Part shown: positions 16,985 to 24,782 of the stretch, piece by piece | Layout of the letters: every line of letters starts with the position of its first letter | Position numbering within the stretch: position 1 is the stretch's first letter | Source of the DNA: Paraburkholderia phenazinium | Lineage (GTDB): Bacteria > Pseudomonadota > Gammaproteobacteria > Burkholderiales > Burkholderiaceae | Direction of reading: 5' to 3' | Assembly (NCBI RefSeq): GCF_900141745.1 | Contig: NZ_FSRM01000001.1 | Coordinates: 1,240,001 to 1,304,000 of the forward strand | Length of the DNA stretch: 64,000 nt | The notes under the pieces: model-generated | What the model saw: the letters and a program-made list of their open reading frames with translations, nothing else | What the model was told of the DNA's origin: nothing | Databases searched by the model: none | Made by a program: the position numbers and the translations under genes

Positions 16985-18277
16985 CTAGCGGATCCGTTCG
17001 ATGCGGCCGACCAGAAACAAATACGACAGCGCGCCCACCACGCCGACCGCGCTCATGAAAACGAGCGCCGGCGCGAAGTCGTTGCCCTTGACGAGCAGGC
17101 CGATCACGATCGGCACGCAGATCGACGACAGGTTGCCCATCAGGTTGAACATGCCGCCGGTGAGTCCGAGCAGTTCTTTTTTCGCCATGGATGAGACAAG
17201 CACCCAGGTGATCGACGAAAAGCCGCTGCCGAAAAAAGCGATGGCCATGAAGAGGATGACCATCGAGGGACTGTCGACAAAGTTCGCGCCGACAATCGCC
17301 GTGGACAGCAGCAAGCCCGTGACGATGGGCACCTTGCGCGCGACCGTAGCCGACACACCGCGGCGGATCATGGCGTCGGAGATCAGGCCGGAGGCCAGAA
17401 TGCCGACGAAAGCGGCGAGAAACGGCACGGCGGCCATGAAGCCGGCTTTCAGAAAGTCCATGTGACGGTATTTGACGAGGTAGGTGGGAAACCACGTCAG
17501 AAAGAACCACAGCGTCGAAGTCACGGCGATCTGGCCGATATAGATGCCCCAGAGTTTGCGGTTACCGAGCACGGCACGCCAGTCGGCCGAGTTGTATCGT
17601 GCGCGAGACACGCTGGCGCTGCTGAGTTCGACGAGGCCGCCGCCCCGGCGGATCGTGTCGAGTTCCGCCTCGTTGATCCCGGCTGCTTCGGACGGCTCGC
17701 GATACAGCGCGTACCAGATGAGCGCCCACACCACGCCGATGAGTCCCGTCAGGATGAACATGCCGTGCCAGCCGAAGTGCTGCTGGGTGAGGACGAGCGC
17801 GGGCGTCAGGAAGGCGAGGCCAACGTACTGGCCGGAGGTGTAGACGGCAATGGCGCGCGCCCGCTCGCTGTCGGGGAACCAGGTGGTGACGATGCGGTTG
17901 AGCGTCGGATAGGCCGGCGCCTCGAGCACGCCGAGCAGCACGCGCAGCGACAGTAGCAGCGCAAAGGCGCTGGCAAAGCCCTGCAGGACGGTGGCAATCG
18001 ACCACAGTCCGATGATCAGCGCCATCATCAGCCGGGGCCGCGCGCGGTCCACCAGCATGCCGCCGGGAATCTGCAGCAAGGCGTACGACCAGCCGAAGGC
18101 CGAGAACACCAGCCCCATGTGGGCCGGGTCGAGCTGCAGATCTTGCGCGATGGCGGTGGCCGCGATCGACAGGTTGCTGCGGTCCAGATAGGTAATGACG
18201 ACGGTGATGAACAGCATGACCAGCAGGCGGTGGCGTTTGCCGGTCGCCTGGGTTTCGAATGTGGATGTCTCCACCAC
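16985..18277 (-). CDS. MFS transporter, anion:cation symporter family (DgoT-like)
   Basis: A 430-residue major facilitator of the ACS branch, which imports sugar acids such as galactonate, glucarate and hexuronates. Seen: TYLDRSNLSIAATAI in helix 1, GLVFSAFGWSYALLQIPGG, DRARPR in the TM2-TM3 loop, and EAPAYPTLNRIVTTWFP near residue 117. The context of DgoD and a GntR regulator makes D-galactonate or a similar aldonate the likely cargo, as for DgoT. The start is a GTG with AAGGAG close by; a second GTG follows immediately. Hairpins separate it from dgoD, so it may be differently expressed. Confidence 0.88.
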   Translation of the reverse strand: MVETSTFETQATGKRHRLLVMLFITVVITYLDRSNLSIAATAIAQDLQLDPAHMGLVFSAFGWSYALLQIPGGMLVDRARPRLMMALIIGLWSIATVLQGFASAFALLLSLRVLLGVLEAPAYPTLNRIVTTWFPDSERARAIAVYTSGQYVGLAFLTPALVLTQQHFGWHGMFILTGLIGVVWALIWYALYREPSEAAGINEAELDTIRRGGGLVELSSASVSRARYNSADWRAVLGNRKLWGIYIGQIAVTSTLWFFLTWFPTYLVKYRHMDFLKAGFMAAVPFLAAFVGILASGLISDAMIRRGVSATVARKVPIVTGLLLSTAIVGANFVDSPSMVILFMAIAFFGSGFSSITWVLVSSMAKKELLGLTGGMFNLMGNLSSICVPIVIGLLVKGNDFAPALVFMSAVGVVGALSYLFLVGRIERIR

Positions 18278-18311
18278 GACTCCTTTTTACAATGGCCGGT
18301 TTATGGCTCGT

Positions 18312-18358
18312 GCTTCAGATCTCGCCTGAAGCAAAAACGCCGCCCGCAGGCGGCGTTT
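18312..18358 (-). terminator. Tandem hairpins and terminator between dgoD and the transporter
   Basis: AAACGCCGCC-CGCA-GGCGGCGTTT (18335-18358) forms a perfect 10-bp stem; read on the minus strand it ends in TTTTT, so it should terminate dgoD transcripts just after the stop. A second perfect stem GCTTCAG/CTGAAGC (18312-18332) follows. Read-through would be reduced before the transporter gene. Confidence 0.8.
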
Positions 18359-18373
18359 CATCGGATCAGCGGC

Positions 18374-19522
18374 TTACCATTCGGCGACGCTGCCGTCCGT
18401 ATGACGCCACACCGGATTGCGCCAGCGGTGACCGACCTTCGCCATCTCGCGGACCTTCTCCTCATTGACCTCGATACCGAGTCCCGGGCCTTGCGGAATC
18501 GACACGAAGCCGTCTTCGTATTTGAAGACCTCGGGATTCTTGATGTAGTCGAGCAGGTCGTTGCCCTGGTTGTAGTGGATGCCCAGGCTCTGTTCCTGGA
18601 TGAACGCGTTATAGCTAACCGCGTCGATCTGCAGGCAGGTGGCAAGGGCGATCGGGCCAAGCGGGCAGTGCAGCGCGAGCGCGACGTCATACGCTTCGGC
18701 CATCGACGCAATCTTGCGGCACTCGGTAATGCCGCCCGCGTGCGAGGCGTCCGGCTGGATGATGTCGACGTAGCCGCCCGCCAGAATGTGCTTGAAATCC
18801 CAACGCGAGTAGAGACGCTCGCCGAGTGCGATGGGCGTGTTGGTCTGGTTGACGATGTCGCGCAATGCCTCGGCATTCTCCGACAGCACCGGCTCTTCGA
18901 TGAACAGCAGCTTGTACGGGTCGAGCTCTTTGGCGAGCACCTTCGCCATTGGCTTATGCACCCGGCCATGGAAGTCCACGCCGATGCCGATGTTCGGCCC
19001 CACGGCTTCGCGCACGGCTGCTACGTTATTGATGACGCCCTGCACCTTGTCGAAGGTGTCGATGATCTGCAGCTCTTCCGAACCGTTCATCTTCACGGCC
19101 TTGAAGCCGCGTTCGACTACGGCGCGCGCGTTGTTGGCGACGTCGCTCGGACGGTCGCCGCCGATCCACGAGTACACCTTGATCCTGTCGCGCACCTGTC
19201 CGCCGAGCAGCGCATGCACCGGTACGCCGTGGTGCTTGCCCTTGATGTCCCACAGCGCCTGGTCCACGCCGGCGATCGCGCTCATCGTGATCGGGCCGCC
19301 GCGGTAGAAGCCCGCGCGGTACATCACTTGCCAGTGGTCTTCGATCAGCAGCGGGTCTTTGCCGATCAGATAGTCCGACAGTTCTTCGACCGCAGCCGCG
19401 ACGGTATGCGCGCGGCCTTCGACGACCGGTTCGCCCCAGCCGACGATGCCCTCATCCGTTTCGATCTTGAGGAAGCACCAGCGCGGCGGGACGATGAAGG
19501 TTTCGAGCTTGGTGATTTTCAT
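18374..19522 (-). CDS. dgoD: D-galactonate dehydratase
   Basis: A 382-residue enolase-superfamily dehydratase, the same length as E. coli DgoD. It converts D-galactonate to 2-keto-3-deoxygalactonate in the De Ley-Doudoroff route. Seen: [50 protein letters not shown] (Asp and His of the active site), LFIEEPV and [13 protein letters not shown] for the Mg ligands, and [21 protein letters not shown] precedes the ATG. The kinase, aldolase and other dgo genes are not in the window, so the pathway must be completed elsewhere. Divergent from the GntR-type regulator. Confidence 0.93.
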   Translation of the reverse strand: MKITKLETFIVPPRWCFLKIETDEGIVGWGEPVVEGRAHTVAAAVEELSDYLIGKDPLLIEDHWQVMYRAGFYRGGPITMSAIAGVDQALWDIKGKHHGVPVHALLGGQVRDRIKVYSWIGGDRPSDVANNARAVVERGFKAVKMNGSEELQIIDTFDKVQGVINNVAAVREAVGPNIGIGVDFHGRVHKPMAKVLAKELDPYKLLFIEEPVLSENAEALRDIVNQTNTPIALGERLYSRWDFKHILAGGYVDIIQPDASHAGGITECRKIASMAEAYDVALALHCPLGPIALATCLQIDAVSYNAFIQEQSLGIHYNQGNDLLDYIKNPEVFKYEDGFVSIPQGPGLGIEVNEEKVREMAKVGHRWRNPVWRHTDGSVAEW

Positions 19523-19677
19523 GGTGAGCGTCTCCTGGTGGCGGCCTGGCTGCACGGGTTGTCTGCAAACGAGGCCCGTCATGGGCTGGCGAATACCGGT
19601 GGGCGCTGCTTGCTGAGGCGCACGCGTCCATCGGCGCGATATCTGAGGAGTCACATCCTACAACAAAATCGCCTTTA

Positions 19678-19698
19678 AGTACTATTAATAGTACTATT
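19678..19698. promoter_or_regulatory. Operator-like palindromes between dgoD and its regulator
   Basis: AGTACTATT-AATAGTACT at 19678-19695 is a perfect 18-bp palindrome. It overlaps AATAGTACTATT (19687-19698), itself a 12-bp palindrome, so AGTACTATT occurs twice directly, 12 bp apart. It lies 46 bp upstream of the regulator start and about 155 bp upstream of dgoD. By position it should be the site of the FadR/GntR-type regulator. Confidence 0.7.
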
Positions 19699-19743
19699 GA
19701 CGCCAAGCATACGGTCGCCGGGCGCGCTGGATTTACCGTTGGG

Positions 19744-20484
19744 ATGCCGGATAATCGCGTTCGTTCCAAACATAAAGAGCGCCGGAAGACGGCGGGGAGA
19801 GCACCTATCCAACACGATCTGCACGGGCGTGTCGCCCAACAACTGGCCACCGCCATTCTGCGCGGCGACTATGCGCCGGAAACCATCCTGCCGCGCGAAG
19901 CCGAGTTGATGGAGACATTCGGCGTGAGCCGCACGGTGCTGCGCGAAGCGCTGCGCACGCTGACGTCCAAAGGGCTGATCGAGTCGCGTCCGCGGGTCGG
20001 CACGCGGGTGCGGCCGCGGCATGCGTGGAATCTGCTCGATGTCGACGTGCTCGACTGGTATTCGCGCGTCGCGGAGCCGATGACGTTCGCGCTCAAGTTG
20101 CAGGAAATGCGCGAGATGATCGAGCCTTATGCCGCAGCGTTAGCTGCCGCTTCGCACAGTCCGGAGACTTTCGATGCACTCGAAACGGCGCACGCGGCGA
20201 TGGTGGCCGCGCGTAACGTCGACGAATGGGTGCGGGCCGATCTGCGCTTTCACATCAGCGTGCTGGCCGCGTGCAGCAACGAATTGCTGATTCCGCTGGG
20301 CACGCTGATCGAGCGCACGCTGGAAGCGCAGTTGCGACTGAATGCGAAGCGGGCGGAGGTCTATAACGCCTCGTTGGCTGAACATACTGCCGTGTTCGAA
20401 GCGATCCGCGCGCGTGATGCGATAGCAGCGCAGCTGGCCATGGCGGGTTTGCTCGGCGTTACGCGGCGGCGGATCGAAGGCTGA
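19744..20484 (+). CDS. GntR/FadR-family transcriptional regulator (DgoR-like)
   Basis: A 246-residue regulator of the GntR superfamily, FadR subfamily. The winged helix spans about residues 25-92 (LPREAELMETFGVSRTVLRE as recognition region, then GLIESRPRVGTRV). A helical FCD sensor domain follows, with a likely metal/effector pocket (DLRFHISVL, LAEHTAVFEAI). The divergent neighbour dgoD and the palindromes between them point to a DgoR-type repressor released by galactonate. The start ATG has no strong Shine-Dalgarno. Confidence 0.9.
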   Translation: MPDNRVRSKHKERRKTAGRAPIQHDLHGRVAQQLATAILRGDYAPETILPREAELMETFGVSRTVLREALRTLTSKGLIESRPRVGTRVRPRHAWNLLDVDVLDWYSRVAEPMTFALKLQEMREMIEPYAAALAAASHSPETFDALETAHAAMVAARNVDEWVRADLRFHISVLAACSNELLIPLGTLIERTLEAQLRLNAKRAEVYNASLAEHTAVFEAIRARDAIAAQLAMAGLLGVTRRRIEG

Positions 20485-20529
20485 GCGGTGAGTCGCTAAT
20501 CTTCGGGGCCGCGCAGCCAGGCCGTCGCG

Positions 20530-22068
20530 TCAATCCATCGCCGCGTGCGCCACCGTCGCATCCGGCACCTTGCGCGCCGGCCGAATCAGCAGCAACAGCG
20601 GAACGACCAGCAGCGTCGCCACGAACATCAGCTTGAAATCGTTCAGATACGCGATCATCGCCGCTTGCTGCGTGATTGAAACGTTCATCGCCGCGAGGTC
20701 GTACGCCGATCCGCTTTCGAGCATCGGTCGCATGAGTGGATTGAAGAGGTTGACGTTCGCGGCGAGATCCGAATGCGCGACTTGCGTGCCGCGCGTCATT
20801 AACGTCTGCACGATCGAAATGCCGATACTGCTGCCGATATTGCGCATCAGGCTATACGTGGCTGTGCCATCTGCGCGCAGCTGTGGCGTGAGAGTGGAAA
20901 ACGTCAGCGCGCTCAGCGGCACGAAGACGAGGCCGAGCCCGAATCCCTGAATGACGCCCGGCCATACGATATCCGACGCGGAGAGCACGATCGTGTAGTG
21001 CATCATCTGCCACAGCGCGAACGCAGAAATGAGGAATCCTGAGAGCAGCAGCAGGCGCGCGTCGATCCGTTTGAGCAGACGTCCCGCAAACAGCATGGCG
21101 ATCATCGTGCCAGCGCCGCTTGGCGCCGTGACCAGGCCGGTCGTCGCGACCGGATAGTTCATGAGCGTCTGCAACATCGGCGGCAGCAGCGCGCGCGTGG
21201 CGTACATCACCGCGCCTATCACGAAGATAAAGAACGTGCCGGTGGCGAAGTTGCGGTCTTTCAGTAACTCGGACTTGAAGAACGATGTCTTGCCGACTGT
21301 CGCCGTGTGCACCAGAAAGAACGCAAAACTGATGGACGCAAGCAATGCCTCAGTGACGATTTCATTCGAGCCGAACCAGTCGAGTTGCTCGCCCCGATCG
21401 AGCATCGCCTGCAGTGCACCGATCGCAAGCGCGAGTGTCGCGAAGCCGAAGGCGTCGAACTTCACGTCGTGGCGGGGTTCCTTGCTCGGCAGAAACGTCA
21501 GGACGCCGAACAGCGCGAAAGCGCCGATCGGCAGGTTGATGAAGAAAACCCAGCGCCAGTTATAGCTGTCGGTCAGCCAACCGCCGAGCGTCGGCCCGAG
21601 AATCGGACCGACCATCACGCCCATGCCCCACACCGCCATCGCCTGACCTTGCTTCTCGCGCGGATTGATGTCGAGCAGGATCGACTGCGACAGCGGCACC
21701 AGCGACGCGCCGAAAATACCTTGTAGCAGGCGCGAGGCGACGATCTCGGTCAGCGTTTCCGACATGCCGCACAACGCCGAGGCTATTGTGAAGCCCGCGA
21801 TGGAAAAGGCCAGCAGCCGTTTGACGCTGAACCGGTCGGACAGCCAGCCGGTCAGCGGCGTGGCAATGGCGGCGGCGACGATGTACGAGGTCAGCACCCA
21901 CGTGATTTCGTCCTGCGAGGCGGACAGCGTGCCCTGCATGTGCGGCAGCGCCACGTTGGCAATGGTGCTGTCGAGCGTCTGCATCAGGGTGGCGAGCATG
22001 ATCGAGACGGTGATCATGGGCCGGTTAAGCGCGGCGGTACTGCTCCCTGACGAGGTTTCTGCAGACAT
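20530..22068 (-). CDS. DHA2-family multidrug efflux permease (EmrB-like)
   Basis: A 512-residue drug:H+ antiporter of the 14-helix DHA2 family. Seen: LMQTLDSTIANVALPHM in helix 1, the TM2-3 loop WLSDRFSVKRLL, motif C GMGVMVGPILGPTLGGWLTD, and further hydrophobic blocks to residue 500. EmrB-type pumps usually work with an EmrA adaptor and an outer-membrane channel, but no adaptor gene lies here. The divergent MarR regulator 160 bp away likely controls it, as EmrR controls emrAB. Confidence 0.92.
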   Translation of the reverse strand: MSAETSSGSSTAALNRPMITVSIMLATLMQTLDSTIANVALPHMQGTLSASQDEITWVLTSYIVAAAIATPLTGWLSDRFSVKRLLAFSIAGFTIASALCGMSETLTEIVASRLLQGIFGASLVPLSQSILLDINPREKQGQAMAVWGMGVMVGPILGPTLGGWLTDSYNWRWVFFINLPIGAFALFGVLTFLPSKEPRHDVKFDAFGFATLALAIGALQAMLDRGEQLDWFGSNEIVTEALLASISFAFFLVHTATVGKTSFFKSELLKDRNFATGTFFIFVIGAVMYATRALLPPMLQTLMNYPVATTGLVTAPSGAGTMIAMLFAGRLLKRIDARLLLLSGFLISAFALWQMMHYTIVLSASDIVWPGVIQGFGLGLVFVPLSALTFSTLTPQLRADGTATYSLMRNIGSSIGISIVQTLMTRGTQVAHSDLAANVNLFNPLMRPMLESGSAYDLAAMNVSITQQAAMIAYLNDFKLMFVATLLVVPLLLLIRPARKVPDATVAHAAMD

Positions 22069-22101
22069 GGACGGACGATTGGGCTACGCGGAGAAAGATA
22101 G

Positions 22102-22113
22102 TAAGCATGCTTA
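22102..22113. promoter_or_regulatory. Palindromic site in the efflux pump/MarR intergenic region
   Basis: TAAGCATGCTTA is a perfect 12-bp palindrome, 34 bp upstream of the pump start. It is embedded in AT-rich sequence that could hold the pump promoter (TACTAT on the minus strand next to it). MarR dimers bind such palindromes, so this is the likely operator; not proven. Confidence 0.55.
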
Positions 22114-22218
22114 GTATAATGGAGCACACACTACGCGACTACTAGGAACAGTACGAGGACGGCCGTCTATAGGCAGGTACCGGACTGCTGTTCGCCGCCC
22201 GTTTAGCTCCTGCTTTCG

Positions 22219-22224
22219 TATAAT
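22219..22224 (+). promoter_or_regulatory. -10 element of the marR gene, leaderless spacing
   Basis: A consensus TATAAT ends six bases before the ATG of the MarR gene. Transcription would start about at the A of ATG, giving a leaderless mRNA. No clear -35 hexamer is seen 16-18 bp upstream. Confidence 0.5.
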
Positions 22225-22230
22225 CGCGCG

Positions 22231-22677
22231 ATGGAAAAAGCCCAATTCGAAGAGCGTTTCGGCTTCTTGATTTCGGACGTTGGCCGCCTGTGCGGCAAGC
22301 GCTTCGACGACCTCGCCAAGTCGACTGTCGATCTGACCCGCGCGCAAGCCCGCGCCCTCGCGTATCTCGCGCACTATGGCGACGTCAACCAGGCGCGCCT
22401 CGCGGATCTGCTCGAAGTCGCGCCGATCTCAGCCGGACGCCTGCTGGACCGCATGGAAGAGGGTGGCTGGATCCAGCGTTGGAGCAATCCCGAGGATCGC
22501 CGCGAGCGTCAGGTACGGATGACGCCCAAGGCGGAGCGGGCGCTCGGCAAGGCCCGCAAGGTGGGCGACGAAGTGGCGGCGGAGGGCCTGAGCGGCTTCA
22601 GCGATGAGGAGGCCAGACAGTTCATCGCGCTGCTGCAGCGGGTGCGTGGCAATCTCAGCCGGATTGTGGACCGGTAG
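22231..22677 (+). CDS. MarR-family transcriptional regulator
   Basis: A 148-residue MarR-family winged-helix regulator. Dimer helices flank the DNA-binding part: LTRAQARALAYLAHYGDVNQ, LADLLEVAPISAGRLLDRM as recognition helix (about 55-75), then the wing NPEDRRERQVRMTPKAE. It is divergent from an EmrB-like pump and probably represses it, being released by aromatic or drug ligands. No Shine-Dalgarno precedes the ATG; TATAAT stands directly upstream. It converges with a receiver operon; a 6-bp hairpin (22721-22736) lies between the ends. Confidence 0.9.
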   Translation: MEKAQFEERFGFLISDVGRLCGKRFDDLAKSTVDLTRAQARALAYLAHYGDVNQARLADLLEVAPISAGRLLDRMEEGGWIQRWSNPEDRRERQVRMTPKAERALGKARKVGDEVAAEGLSGFSDEEARQFIALLQRVRGNLSRIVDR

Positions 22678-22745
22678 GCGGCCATTGAAAGACGCCCTTG
22701 ATCCCGTCAGGCGCTCGCGATCCGGTTCAGACCGGAGTCGCCGCG

Positions 22746-23183
22746 TCAATTCCAGAGTTTCCTTGGCGCCGGCTGCCAGCGCGAAGGTGCCGGCGCTGCG
22801 ATTGTCGTGGCGTGGTGAGGGCTCGCCAGACGCTTCGCCAATAACGTATCGATGGTTGACTCAAGCGTATTCAGTTCAACTGGCTTTGGAAGAAACACAG
22901 TCCATAACGCCGATTTTTCCGCGGGCGGAGTCTGCCCCGACGACATCACAACCGGAATCTGGGCGAGCGCCGGATAAAACTTTAGCCGTCGGCACAGTTC
23001 GACGCCATCCGTGCCCGGCATGTTCCAGTCTGTCACGATCAAATCGGGGAGGCATCGGCTCGCCTTGTCCAGCGCCGCTTTGCCGTCCTCCGCGAGGATC
23101 ACGTGGTGGCCGTGTCCCTCGAGCGCCAGTTGAAGCAGCCAGAGCGAATCGACGTCATCGTCGACGAGGAGAATGGTAGACAT
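22746..23183 (-). CDS. Stand-alone receiver protein 1
   Basis: A 145-residue single-domain response regulator. The CheY fold is complete: acidic pair in LLVDDDVDS, phospho-acceptor Asp in LIVTDWNMPG (about residue 52), switch Ser in VVMSSGQ and invariant Lys in FLPKPVE. About 25 extra residues of Pro/Ala/His-rich sequence follow. With no output domain it must act by protein contact or as a phosphate sink. It is the last gene of a four-receiver run on the minus strand. Confidence 0.88.
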   Translation of the reverse strand: MSTILLVDDDVDSLWLLQLALEGHGHHVILAEDGKAALDKASRCLPDLIVTDWNMPGTDGVELCRRLKFYPALAQIPVVMSSGQTPPAEKSALWTVFLPKPVELNTLESTIDTLLAKRLASPHHATTIAAPAPSRWQPAPRKLWN

Positions 23184-23243
23184 AGGTCGAAAAAGTCAGG
23201 AGTCTTCTGCTTTTCCGCAACAACCATGCCGCCCGGGCGGCGC

Positions 23244-23630
23244 CTAGGTTGCCGGGCGATCCCCGCCTGCTTCTGCGACGAGGCGCGTCAGCTGGTCCAT
23301 CGACACGGGCTTGGTCACGTGTGCGTCAAAGCCCGCTTCGGCGGCTTTTTTCTTGTCCGCGTCGCCGGCGTATCCGGTGAGCGCGATCAGCCGCGTGTTC
23401 GCCAACGCCGGGTTGCTGCGCAGCAGCTGCACGAGATGCATGCCGCTCATGTCCGGCATGGAGACGTCGATCAAAGCCACGTCGGGGATAAACGTTTCAA
23501 CCACGGCCAATGCGTCCGCGCCGCTGTACGCAGTGCGGACGCCGTGCCCGTCCAGCTCGAGCAGCATGGCCAGGGCGTCGATTGCGTCTGCCTGGTCGTC
23601 AACGAGAAGGATCTGTTTTGTTTGCGCCAT
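23244..23630 (-). CDS. Stand-alone receiver protein 2
   Basis: A 128-residue single-domain response regulator: LLVDDQADA acidic pocket, phosphorylation Asp in VALIDVSMPDMSG (about 55), switch Thr in IALTGYAG, Lys in HVTKPVSM. It resembles the receivers often fused to hybrid kinases. It sits 29 bp downstream of receiver 3 and 60 bp upstream of receiver 1, so the set is probably co-transcribed. No output domain. The start has no strong ribosome site. Confidence 0.88.
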   Translation of the reverse strand: MAQTKQILLVDDQADAIDALAMLLELDGHGVRTAYSGADALAVVETFIPDVALIDVSMPDMSGMHLVQLLRSNPALANTRLIALTGYAGDADKKKAAEAGFDAHVTKPVSMDQLTRLVAEAGGDRPAT

Positions 23631-23659
23631 GTATTAAGGTCTGGTTCTCATGAAATGGC

Positions 23660-24088
23660 TTAGCGCCAAAGCTTTTGCATCAATGCGAGGAGTGCCACCG
23701 GGGCCGTACCTTTGCGGCAGTAGCCATCGAAGTTGTGGCGCGCTTTTCCCGTTTCGCGGACATGGTCGTCGTCAAGCGAGGTAAAAGCCACGATCCCGAG
23801 GTTGGTCGTCGGCAGATACGTGCGTAACGCCTCGGCGGTTTCAAAACCGTCGCGCTCCGGCATCATGATGTCGAGCACGACTACGTCGGGAACCCAGTCC
23901 TTTACGCAGCGCAACGCTTCTCCACAACCATTGGCAGTACGTGTTTCCACACCTTCGTACGACAGATAGACGGCTAGGGCCTCGGCCGCTTCAGGGTTAT
24001 CGTCGACCACCAGCACGCGTGGTACGGCGTTCAGGAGACGAAGCTTGCGAGCGCTCCAGGTTTGGCACGGAGAGTGGAGTTGGGACAA
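23660..24088 (-). CDS. Stand-alone receiver protein 3 (TTG start)
   Basis: A 142-residue single-domain receiver with a 22-residue leader before VLVVDDNPEA. The phosphorylation Asp is in VVVLDIMMPERDG (about 73) and the switch Thr in IVAFTSLDD. The invariant Lys is followed by Gly (CRKGTAP) instead of the usual Pro. The start codon is TTG, supported by AAGGCGG six bases before it. It belongs to the four-receiver cluster. The altered beta5-alpha5 loop may change partner contacts. Confidence 0.82.
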   Translation of the reverse strand: MSQLHSPCQTWSARKLRLLNAVPRVLVVDDNPEAAEALAVYLSYEGVETRTANGCGEALRCVKDWVPDVVVLDIMMPERDGFETAEALRTYLPTTNLGIVAFTSLDDDHVRETGKARHNFDGYCRKGTAPVALLALMQKLWR

Positions 24089-24142
24089 TTTCGACCGCCT
24101 TTAAAACGTTGACTGTCGACGAGCAGCAAGCCGCATGCCACA

Positions 24143-24505
24143 TCAAGATCGGTCACCCTTACATAGCCCCTCGACAGTAGTCAGAAACATTTGCATAGGA
24201 GCGGGCTTTTGCAGGCAGGCATTCCAGGTCTGTACTTCTTCGGCACGCGGCGGCGCGGCCGAATGGACGAGAATAGGCAGATGCCCCAGCTCAGGGTGGG
24301 CTTTCAATTGACGGCACAACTCCGCACCGCCCATCAGCGGCATCATCCAGTCGGTGATCACGAGATCGGGGATGCGGACTTTCAGGTGATCGAGGGCTTC
24401 CAGACCGTTGCGCGCACAACATACCGCGTATCCTTCGTGGACCAGAATAGCCTGCCATGCGGCGAGCATGTCCGGGTCGTCATCCACAAGCAAGATTGAG
24501 TGCAT
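24143..24505 (-). CDS. Stand-alone receiver protein 4
   Basis: A 120-residue single-domain receiver starting MHSILLVDDDPDML. The phosphorylation Asp is in LVITDWMMPLMGG, the switch Ser in LVHSAAPP and Lys in CLQKPAPM. An ATG eight codons upstream (24529) is also in frame; neither has a good Shine-Dalgarno. It is the first gene of the receiver run and is divergent from the histidine kinase at 24783 across about 275 bp, so both may share control. It is most similar in motif wording to receiver 1 (TDWxMP), suggesting duplication. Confidence 0.85.
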   Translation of the reverse strand: MHSILLVDDDPDMLAAWQAILVHEGYAVCCARNGLEALDHLKVRIPDLVITDWMMPLMGGAELCRQLKAHPELGHLPILVHSAAPPRAEEVQTWNACLQKPAPMQMFLTTVEGLCKGDRS

Positions 24506-24782
24506 TCGCGACTGCCGGTTTGTGAGCATGGGTTGGGCCGTATTAGCGCATGCAAAAGTCGTTCCATTGTTTGCGGTGCGTCATAATGGGCGAGCGATCA
24601 GTTGGCGCAAGGCTGCGAGGTCGACGGTCAACGCCCGCGCCGTAACCGGTTGCGCGATGACGGCCACGGGCGCGAAGCCGCGCGGAAGTCGTACGGATGA
24701 GCCACAGCGCTTACCGCCTAAACTGTTTGACCCGGTAGAAGCAGATTCCTGTTGTAGAAACGATCTTCACTGAGTGGCCGTT

